From Planctomyces sp. SH-PL14 (GTDB taxonomy: Bacteria > Planctomycetota > Planctomycetia > Planctomycetales > Planctomycetaceae): a stretch of DNA of 64,000 bases. Positions 36,477-43,298 of the stretch are shown piece after piece; the stretch's first letter is position 1; each line of letters opens with the position of its first letter. The translations under genes were made by a program, and so were the position numbers. Under the pieces are notes generated by a model. The model did no database searches, was not told the DNA's origin, and was given only the letters and a program-made list of their open reading frames with translations. The DNA lies in NCBI RefSeq assembly GCF_001610835.1, contig NZ_CP011270.1:6962001-7026000 (forward strand). The letters run 5' to 3'.

Positions 36477-37448
36477 TTAGGACGGCGTCGAACCCTTGAA
36501 GATTTTTCGCTGGATGTTGGGGTGGAACGGCGTCCACGGCGACTGCGAGTTCGGGTCCGCCTGGATCAGCGTCGCGAACTCGTTCACCTTGGCATCCAGG
36601 TTGTCGAGGTGATGCAGCGCGATCGCCTCGGGGGTCATCGGCAGCCGGGCACTCCCGTGCTCATAACTGCCGTGGTGGCTGAGGATCATGTGCCGGATCC
36701 GCAGGCTCAGTTCCTCAGGGAAGTCGCGTCCGAACCGCTCGGCGAACTCCTGCGCCTTGACGTCGAACATCTCGACGCCGATCGCCAGGTGGCCGAGGAG
36801 CTGCCCTTCGTCCGAGTAGCCGAAGGTGGGGTCCCAGGTCAGTTCGCGGATCTTGCCGATGTCGTGCAGGAACGCCCCGACGAGGAGCAGGTTCGAATCG
36901 ACTTTGGGGTAGAGGTCCGCAATCCGGGTGATTGTCTCCAGCAGGTTGACGACGTGTTCCAGCAGTCCGCCGCGGTAGGCGTGGTGCAGGCGGATGCCGG
37001 CCGGCGCCTGGGAAAGCGGCTCGGTGATCGCGGGATCGTCGAGGAAGCAGGACATCAGCCCGCGGAGATCCGACTGCGGGATAGCGAGGAGGATGTCGCG
37101 AAGGCGGGACAGGAGGCGGTCGGTGTCCTGGCTCGTCGTCTGGACGAAGTCGGACTGCTGGAGGCCCGCTTCGTCGACGGCGTCGATTTTGGTCAGGATG
37201 ACTTGGACGTTTCCCTGGTAGAGCTGGGTTTTCCCGCGGATGCGGACGTACTGGCCCGGCTGCAGGTGCGCGACCTGTCCTTCGGAGACGTTCCAGAAGA
37301 AGGCGCTGATCTGGCCCGTTTTGTCCCGAAGCTGGGCGAGGAGGTACAGGTCCGCGTTCCGATTGGCCCGGAGCTGGCGGTCTGCCAGCAGGTAGACCTC
37401 GTCGACGAGGGCGCCATCGGTCAGGGTGTTTACAAACTGCCGCGCCAT
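36477..37448 (-). CDS. YhaM-like 3'-5' exoribonuclease (OB fold + HD domain)
   Basis: A 323-residue protein. ATG 37448 fits the family; the frame continues 30 codons upstream. Residues about 15-110 form an OB fold (LYLLAQLRDKTGQISAFFWN, YVRIRGKTQLYQGNVQVILT). Residues about 150-300 form an HD domain with LLVGAFLHDIGKIREL, an upstream His pair in HHAYRGGLLEHV and HMILSHHGSYEHGS. This order is that of Bacillus YhaM, an RNA and single-stranded DNA 3'-5' exonuclease. It should act in cytosolic RNA turnover. R1 copy 4 lies in the divergent gap upstream. Confidence 0.9.
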   Translation of the reverse strand: MARQFVNTLTDGALVDEVYLLADRQLRANRNADLYLLAQLRDKTGQISAFFWNVSEGQVAHLQPGQYVRIRGKTQLYQGNVQVILTKIDAVDEAGLQQSDFVQTTSQDTDRLLSRLRDILLAIPQSDLRGLMSCFLDDPAITEPLSQAPAGIRLHHAYRGGLLEHVVNLLETITRIADLYPKVDSNLLLVGAFLHDIGKIRELTWDPTFGYSDEGQLLGHLAIGVEMFDVKAQEFAERFGRDFPEELSLRIRHMILSHHGSYEHGSARLPMTPEAIALHHLDNLDAKVNEFATLIQADPNSQSPWTPFHPNIQRKIFKGSTPS

Positions 37449-37580
37449 CAGAGCCTTCTCGACATGCCCTCCGAGACAGTTGCCCGATCCCGAAACGCGA
37501 AGGGAAAACAAAAAAGTGTAATAATCCTCACTCGACACGCAACGCCAGCCGCAGGCGAGGATGCTCTATTGGGCGACCTG

Positions 37581-37906
37581 ACCGGGGTCCAGGGGGTACC
37601 CCTGGTGGGGGATGCAAGGGGGCAACGCCCTCTTGCCCGCCGAAGGCCCTCTTGTCGAGAGATGTCTGAAGGAGGGCATGTCCAAGCGCGGGCACCGTGC
37701 CGTATGCCCCCTCACCAACCCGCGGGAATTGCAAAGCCAGCGGTGAATCCTCAACGTCGGTACCACAAAGGGGACGTCCGTTGTGTCCCACGGTTCCGCG
37801 ACGAAAATGCCTCCGGCGGCAAGGGGGCGTGGCCCCCTTGACCCCCAGGCGGCCGTGGCACATTGGGTTTGAGCTAGGGGCGTCCGTCCGGCAAGAACTG
37901 TGTTCG
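37581..37906 (-). repeat. R1 dispersed repeat, copy 4
   Basis: Full-length copy in reverse orientation. It starts on the plus strand with GGGGTCCAGGGGGTACCCCT and ends near TGTGTTCG. It lies between divergent genes (YhaM-like minus, DinB plus), so it sits upstream of both and cannot simply be a terminator. The rest of the 570 bp gap holds no convincing reading frame. Confidence 0.9.
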
Positions 37907-38018
37907 AAACGGGTTAAAAGGGAGACGCAACGCATCGCCGCGACTTGTGTCCTTCTCACCGTTGACCGAGGATGCCACCACTGCGGGCTCACCTGTTTTC
38001 ATGTCGTGGAGTGCAGCA

Positions 38019-38507
38019 ATGACGGGACGCGAAGCGATCAAGTCCGCCCTCGAAGGAACCCGCAAGATCCTCGAATGGTTCGTCAAGGACTTCAGCGACG
38101 AGGACCTCCTCGTCCGCCCGCTGCCGAACGCCAACCACGCCGCCTGGCAGATCGGCAACGTCATCTCGGGGGACGTCTACTTCGTCCAGTTCGAAGTCCC
38201 GACCGCCAAGATGCCCGAACTGCCCGCCGGTTTCATGGAGCAGCACGGTCCCGAAGGAGCGTCCAAGGACACCGGCTTCCTGACCAAGCAGGAGTATCTC
38301 GATCTGTTCGCCCAGGTCCGGGCCGGAACGATCGCGGCCCTGATGTCGCTGACCGATGGCGACCTCGACAAGCCGTCTTCCGAGAAGATGCGTCCGTTCT
38401 CCCCCACCGTCGGCAGCGTCTTTCAACTCGCTTCCGATCACACGCTGATGCACGCCGGCCAGTTCAGCGTCATCCGCCGCAAGCTCGGCAAGCCGATCCT
38501 GATGTAA
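38019..38507 (+). CDS. DinB-family protein
   Basis: A 162-residue four-helix-bundle protein of the DinB/DUF664 type. The three potential metal-ligand His residues are present: one in NHAAWQIGNV (helix 2) and two in SDHTLMHAGQFSVIRR (helix 4). ATG 38019 has GGAG 7 nt upstream. DinB-like proteins include thiol-dependent transferases and many of unknown function; nothing here indicates the substrate. It stands alone, downstream of R1 copy 4. Confidence 0.87.
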   Translation: MTGREAIKSALEGTRKILEWFVKDFSDEDLLVRPLPNANHAAWQIGNVISGDVYFVQFEVPTAKMPELPAGFMEQHGPEGASKDTGFLTKQEYLDLFAQVRAGTIAALMSLTDGDLDKPSSEKMRPFSPTVGSVFQLASDHTLMHAGQFSVIRRKLGKPILM

Positions 38508-38725
38508 CCGGCTCCAACCGGACATCGTGGCCCGCCCGGTTGTCGCTGTTCTCGATTGCGAGTTCGCGCAAACGATGCGCGCTCAAGTTTCGACGGATTC
38601 TGGATGTCCTGTCGGATAAGCCGCTCGATTAGATGCAGGCTTGGAAATCTCCGGGTTGCCGGGGCGCGGCCCGCCGGAACAATTCGGCCGGACCGAATCA
38701 GGCCGACGGAGAGGTTGTGGACACG

Positions 38726-40003
38726 ATGAGTGAAGCGACGGAGCAGGGGGCCGGCCCGCCGGGATCCGGAATGAGAATGGACGTCGGGGCCGCGGCCGGG
38801 CTGGGCCTGTTGCTGGCCATCGCCTACGTCGGTTTCGTGAGCCTGGGGCTTCCCGACCCGGTGGCAGGAGTCGCTTGGCCGTTCGTCCGGCAGGAGTTCG
38901 CTCTGCCGCAGCGCGGGTTCGGTCTGACCTTCATCGCTCTTGGTGCCGGATATTGCCTGTCGAGTTTCCTCGGCGGGAAACTGACGCCCGCCCTCGGTCT
39001 GGGGAACCTGCTGTGGATCAGCAGCGGTCTGGTCTCTCTGGCGATGTTCGGCAACGCTCTGGCCCCGGTGTGGGGAGTTATGATCGCGTGCTCGGTCGTC
39101 TGGGGACTTGGGTCGGGAGGGATCGACGCCGGGCTCAACGCGTACGTCTCGCGGCACTTCTCGGCCCGGCACGTGAACTGGCTGCATGCCTGCTATAGCC
39201 TCGGCGCCACTTTGGGCCCGCTCCTGATGACCCTGATGATCTCCACTCTCAGTTCGTGGCGGCTCGGCTACGCCCTTGTCGGCGGAATCCTCCTGGCGAT
39301 GACGGTGATGTTCCTGGCGACGCGGGACCGGTGGACCGATCCGGTCCCCGCCTCCGCCGACGCGACCGCGACCTCGCCAGTCGGCCTCTGGGCCGCCCTG
39401 GGGCACCTGCTCGTCTGGCTCCAGATCTGCTTGTTCTTTCTCTATACGGGCCTGGAGTTCACAGTCGGTCAGTGGTGCTTTTCCGTCCTGACCGGGTCCC
39501 GGGGCGTTTCACCGGAGGTCGCCGGCGCGATGACCAGCGGCTACTACGCCGCGATCGGCGTCGGCCGCGTCCTGACCGGGGCGATCAGTCACCGGATCGG
39601 TCTCGACACGCTCGTCCGCCTCGCGATGGCGACCGCCGTCGCCGGGGTGGGGCTGTTCGCATTTGGCGGGAGCCCGGCCTCCTTGCCCGGCCTGCTCCTC
39701 GTGGGACTGGGGCTGGCTCCGGTCTTTCCGTGCCTGATGTCTCGAACGCCGCAGAGACTTGGCCACGACGTCGCCGTCCACGCTGTCGGTTTTCAGGTCA
39801 GCGCCGCGATGCTCGGCGCGGCGACGCCCGGCCTGGTCGGACTGTTCGTCGACCGGATGGGACTGGAACTGATCCCGCGCTTCGCGCTCGTGCTGGCGGG
39901 GCTTCTGTTCGTGACGCACGAGGTCCTCCTTCGCCGGCAGCCGCAGCAGGCAGTCGACACGGACGGCGCTGAGAACGCCGGGGCCGTCGAAAGCGTCCTC
40001 TGA
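38726..40003 (+). CDS. MFS transporter
   Basis: A 425-residue protein with about 12 membrane helices. ATG 38726 has a GGAGAGG-like site upstream. The first helices contain YVGFVSLGLPDPVAGVAWPF and a conserved segment RQEFALPQRGFGLTFIALGAG. A second-half signature is IGVGRVLTGAISHRIGLDTL. It resembles the FucP/YbjJ group of MFS proteins, which includes sugar and multidrug carriers; the substrate cannot be read. A soluble, polar tail ends the protein. No regulator or enzyme nearby suggests its cargo. Confidence 0.87.
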   Translation: MSEATEQGAGPPGSGMRMDVGAAAGLGLLLAIAYVGFVSLGLPDPVAGVAWPFVRQEFALPQRGFGLTFIALGAGYCLSSFLGGKLTPALGLGNLLWISSGLVSLAMFGNALAPVWGVMIACSVVWGLGSGGIDAGLNAYVSRHFSARHVNWLHACYSLGATLGPLLMTLMISTLSSWRLGYALVGGILLAMTVMFLATRDRWTDPVPASADATATSPVGLWAALGHLLVWLQICLFFLYTGLEFTVGQWCFSVLTGSRGVSPEVAGAMTSGYYAAIGVGRVLTGAISHRIGLDTLVRLAMATAVAGVGLFAFGGSPASLPGLLLVGLGLAPVFPCLMSRTPQRLGHDVAVHAVGFQVSAAMLGAATPGLVGLFVDRMGLELIPRFALVLAGLLFVTHEVLLRRQPQQAVDTDGAENAGAVESVL

Positions 40004-40119
40004 GGGGAAACATCACCTTCGACATCGGGATGGCGCACGCGGGGCGCTCTCGCGTCCGCGTTCATCGGTGTTCGCCGGCAGCTGAACGCCTCTGGTCGCT
40101 GCTCTTCAGCCGATTCCTC

Positions 40120-40148
40120 TTGACGGTGTTTACAGGTGTAAATACTTT
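40120..40148 (+). promoter_or_regulatory. BlaI-regulated promoter with perfect operator palindrome
   Basis: A -35 box TTGACG (40120-40125) and a -10 box TACTTT (40143-40148) are 17 bp apart. The spacer contains TTTACAGGTGTAAA (40129-40142), a perfect inverted repeat with the TTACA-N2-TGTAA core of known BlaI/MecI operators. The repressor gene starts 30 bp downstream of the operator. A dimer bound here would block RNA polymerase, so the blaI-like/M56 pair is predicted to be self-repressed. Confidence 0.85.
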
Positions 40149-40171
40149 CTGACGTCGTGGAGGCGTGGCCC

Positions 40172-40546
40172 ATGACGGAAGCGGTGGAACTGTCGGATGC
40201 CGAGTGGCAGGTCATGAACCTGATCTGGGAGCGGCATCCCATCACGGCTCAGGACGTGATCGGAACGCTCGCGGAGCCCTGCCGATGGTCCCCGGCCACG
40301 GTGCGGACGATGCTCCACCGCCTGGTGAAAAAGGGGGCGCTGCACTTCACGCCCGAAGGAAACCGCTACTGGTACCGCGCCGCGGTCCGACGGGCCGATT
40401 GCGTCCGGAAGGCCGCGCGATCGTTTCTTGACCGCGTCTTCAGCGGCGAAGCGGCTCCGCTCCTGGCCCACTTCGTCCGCACGGCCAAGTTCACCCCGGA
40501 CGAACTCGCGGAACTCCGCAGACTTCTCGATCAACAGGAAGGTTGA
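40172..40546 (+). CDS. BlaI/MecI-family transcriptional repressor
   Basis: A 124-residue protein. ATG 40172 has GGAGG 8 nt upstream. The winged helix (LSDAEWQVMNLIWERHPITA, TVRTMLHRLVKKGALHFTPE) and the C-terminal dimerisation helices (DRVFSGEAAPLLAHFV, DELAELRRLLDQQ) match the family in length and order. BlaI-type repressors bind as dimers and are inactivated by proteolysis triggered by a BlaR1-like sensor. The operator at 40129-40142 and the M56 gene 3 bp downstream make this a complete switch. No beta-lactamase gene is adjacent, so the signal may not be an antibiotic. Confidence 0.95.
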   Translation: MTEAVELSDAEWQVMNLIWERHPITAQDVIGTLAEPCRWSPATVRTMLHRLVKKGALHFTPEGNRYWYRAAVRRADCVRKAARSFLDRVFSGEAAPLLAHFVRTAKFTPDELAELRRLLDQQEG

Positions 40547-40549
40547 ATC

Positions 40550-42658
40550 ATGGATGTCGGAATGCTCATGGAATGGAGTCTCTGGTTCGCCTGGAGCATC
40601 GTTCGAGCGGCGGTCCTCACGATTCCCGTCTTCGTGCTGGCGGTTGTGGTGACCGGGCTGGGCCGACGTTGGCTGGCTCCCTGGGTCCGCTGGTCGATCT
40701 GGTCGCTGGTCCTCGTCCGTCTGTTGATGCCGGTCAGCATCGGCAGTCCGCTCAGCCTGCAACGACTTCTTGGAAGCGATTGGTCGGAAGTGACGGAGGA
40801 GACGCAGAGTTTCGACCCGTTGCCGAATCCGGAAGACGGTGTAAGAGCCTCGACGACCCGCGACCTCGTTTTCGCCGAGGCGATCTCTCCGGGGAGCAGC
40901 ATCTCGGCTGCTCCGACTGCTGACGATGTTCGGTTCGCCGACGCCGCTGAGATCGCACTGGCCGCTCTCCTCGCCGGAATGGCGATCATGGGACTCTGGA
41001 CTCTGATCACGACGGTCCGGCTCCGCCTCTGGCTCCGGCGCGGCACCGAATGCGGTCGCGAGGACTGGCTGCAGATGCTGGCCGAAGGACGGAAGCGGTT
41101 CGGGATCTTTCGCCTCGTCGAGCTGCGGACCTTGCCGGGGCTGGGGAGTCCGGCGACCTGCGGATGGCTGCAGCCGACGATCCTTCTCCCGGAGGACATG
41201 CTCGATTGGTCCCCGGCCGAGATGCGGCACATTCTGTGGCACGAACTGGCCCATATCCGGCGGCGGGACGTGGCAACGAGCGGGGTCCTGGCGATCGCGA
41301 GGATTCTCCATTGGTGGAATCCCGTCTTCTGGTGGACTCAGCGATGCTGGCTCCTCGAACGGGAGCTCGCCTGTGACGCGATGGTCCTCCGACATCTCGA
41401 ACGGGGCGATGCCCCCCAGTATGGGGAAACGCTGCTGCGAGTCCTCGAGCGTCTCGTTGGCCGCGGGCGGGGGATCGCGTCGCTCGCTCCAGGGTTTGTC
41501 TTCTTTCTCGGAAGGAAGCGAGCCGTTCGCCGTCGTCTCGCGGAGCTGTCGCGATCGGCTGCTCCGGAGACGAGAGGGCGCCGGTGGGTGGGCTGCGGCG
41601 CGGTCGTCTGCCTGGCCCTGATCAGTCTGACGGACCCTGTCCGCGCCAGGCCGGCGCCGCGGCCGACCGGCATCGCTCTTCCGGCCGAGACCGTCTGGAC
41701 TCTCCTTCCCGCGGAGCCGCCTCTGGATATCGCGCGGGAAACCCGGGAGTACCAGCTGCGTCCGGCGATCGACCGCTATCTGCGGGACGAACCGAAGGAG
41801 AAGCCGGAGGCGATTGTGCAGGACATGGAACATGTCTTCCGGGCGTTGCTGCAGACGCCTCGGGAGGCCCGCGCCGAATTCCAGGCAGGACATCCCATCC
41901 CATTCTCGAAGGACGGAAGCTCCTATGAAGTCCGCGGCGAAACCCTCATCGTGCGAGGGACGGCCGAGCAACACGAGGAGATTGCAGCGCTGCTGGCCCG
42001 GTGGAGTCGGGACAACCGGCAGCAGATCGGCGTTGTCGCCCGGTTGGCGTCGACCAGTCTCTCGCTGGAGGAACTGCTTCCCGGTCCGGGAGGAACGGTC
42101 CTGAGCATGCCGGTTGGGCAGGAACAGCCCGACCTGGGAACGATGGCGGCTTGGACCCGGCATGACGTTCCGGCCTTTGTGCGGGTTCTCAGCGACGCGG
42201 AGATGCGGCACCTGATGCGGAAACTCCAGAGCGCCCGGGACAGCAATGTCTTGTTTGCTCCCAAGATTCTGACCTACGACGGCCAGTCCGCCTCCGTCCA
42301 GATGGGGTCGATCAGGCCGTTCGTGACGGGACTGCAGACCGGAGCGGCGAGCCGCCTGGAGCCGGTGGTTTCCGAGTTCACCGTGGGACCCGTTGTCCAG
42401 GTCCGCCCGATGATCGAGGAGGACGGAGGGACGCGGCTCGTCGTCCAGTGTCGCATCACCGAGGTCGCGGATGTCGATCACCTGAGCATGACCCACGACG
42501 GAAAGTCGGTCACGCTCCAGGTTCCGCACGTCTCGTCGTTGCAGATTTCGACGGCTCAGTCGATCCCGGCGGGGCACACGCTGCTCGTCGCTCCTCTGGA
42601 GAGGGACGCGACTGGGAACGTCTATGTGGCGTTCTTCTCCGCCGAGCAACTGCCCTGA
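40550..42658 (+). CDS. BlaR1-like M56 metallopeptidase fused to a secretin-like domain
   Basis: A 702-residue protein. The N-terminal half is an M56 peptidase with membrane helices at about residues 10-32, 40-60, 130-150 and 345-360. The zinc motif is HELAH (His231, Glu232) in LWHELAHIRRRD, with a downstream ERELACDAMVLRHLERGD block. After the last helix, instead of a penicillin-binding domain, residues about 380-700 contain a segment resembling secretin N1 and core domains (GETLIVRGTAEQHEEIAALL; VLFAPKILTYDGQSASVQMG; VQVRPMIEEDGGTRLVVQC). The fusion is unusual. The gene follows blaI by 3 bp and should inactivate it on receiving a periplasmic signal. Confidence 0.88.
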   Translation: MDVGMLMEWSLWFAWSIVRAAVLTIPVFVLAVVVTGLGRRWLAPWVRWSIWSLVLVRLLMPVSIGSPLSLQRLLGSDWSEVTEETQSFDPLPNPEDGVRASTTRDLVFAEAISPGSSISAAPTADDVRFADAAEIALAALLAGMAIMGLWTLITTVRLRLWLRRGTECGREDWLQMLAEGRKRFGIFRLVELRTLPGLGSPATCGWLQPTILLPEDMLDWSPAEMRHILWHELAHIRRRDVATSGVLAIARILHWWNPVFWWTQRCWLLERELACDAMVLRHLERGDAPQYGETLLRVLERLVGRGRGIASLAPGFVFFLGRKRAVRRRLAELSRSAAPETRGRRWVGCGAVVCLALISLTDPVRARPAPRPTGIALPAETVWTLLPAEPPLDIARETREYQLRPAIDRYLRDEPKEKPEAIVQDMEHVFRALLQTPREARAEFQAGHPIPFSKDGSSYEVRGETLIVRGTAEQHEEIAALLARWSRDNRQQIGVVARLASTSLSLEELLPGPGGTVLSMPVGQEQPDLGTMAAWTRHDVPAFVRVLSDAEMRHLMRKLQSARDSNVLFAPKILTYDGQSASVQMGSIRPFVTGLQTGAASRLEPVVSEFTVGPVVQVRPMIEEDGGTRLVVQCRITEVADVDHLSMTHDGKSVTLQVPHVSSLQISTAQSIPAGHTLLVAPLERDATGNVYVAFFSAEQLP

Positions 42659-42773
42659 ACAAGGCGGGCGTCTCCCTGCGCCGGCAAAGTCCGTCGAGCG
42701 ACTCTCCACGGAGCTGCGTGGATCTCGAGATGCGTAAGGCAAGCTCGTCTGAGCCGCGGCGAACAACCTCTCC

Positions 42774-42802
42774 TTGACAGAAATCCCGCACCGGGGAAGA
42801 CT
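42774..42802 (+). promoter_or_regulatory. Possible promoter with consensus -35 box
   Basis: TTGACA at 42774-42779, then AAGACT at 42797-42802 after 17 bp. The -35 is perfect, but the -10 matches consensus at only 3 of 6 positions. It lies 105 bp upstream of the small membrane protein gene at 42908. Confidence 0.35.
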
Positions 42803-42907
42803 GAACCTGAATCTTGGGCGGCGTGAGACGCGGGGCCGCGTGGGCGAAAGCGAGGCCTCTCGTGAACTGCGCGTGACCGTTGGGCAATTCATTGTGGGAG
42901 AGGATCG

Positions 42908-43222
42908 TTGGCCCGGAAGAAACAGCCCAGCCAACCCATCGGGTGGATCGTGGCGGCGACCGCCGCGTTCGGCATCGCGGTCGGGGTCGTGCTGGCCGTG
43001 GTCTTGAGTTCCAGGGGGGAGCCCACCGCCGCCGCCGCCGCACCGCCGGCGGACGATCCGACCGTGCCCGCCCGGGCCGAGCAGGTCAAGTTGCAGGAAC
43101 GGCTTCGGGAGCTCAGTGACGCCAATGCTGCCCGGGAGGCGGAGCTGTCCGCCAAGCGGGAGGAACTGGTGCGTCAGCAGCAGGAGTACGAGGTCCTGAC
43201 GGGGCAGACGGCGCCGCTGTGA
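42908..43222 (+). CDS. Small membrane-anchored coiled-coil protein
   Basis: A 104-residue protein from TTG 42908, with GAGAGGA 6-7 nt upstream. One membrane helix (IGWIVAATAAFGIAVGVVLAVVL), an Ala/Pro-rich linker and a C-terminal coiled coil (QVKLQERLRELSDANAAREAELSAKREEL, positions 57-90). This shape suits a small structural or adaptor protein at the inner membrane. It lies 76 bp before the large exported protein gene, and the two may form an operon that ends before carB. Family unknown. Confidence 0.75.
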   Translation: MARKKQPSQPIGWIVAATAAFGIAVGVVLAVVLSSRGEPTAAAAAPPADDPTVPARAEQVKLQERLRELSDANAAREAELSAKREELVRQQQEYEVLTGQTAPL

Positions 43223-43298
43223 CTGGAACAGACCGGCCCTCGGAGCGGCCGGGAAGGTGAGAATCGTTTTGAAGAGCGGCTGTGATTGGAAGGGGCCC

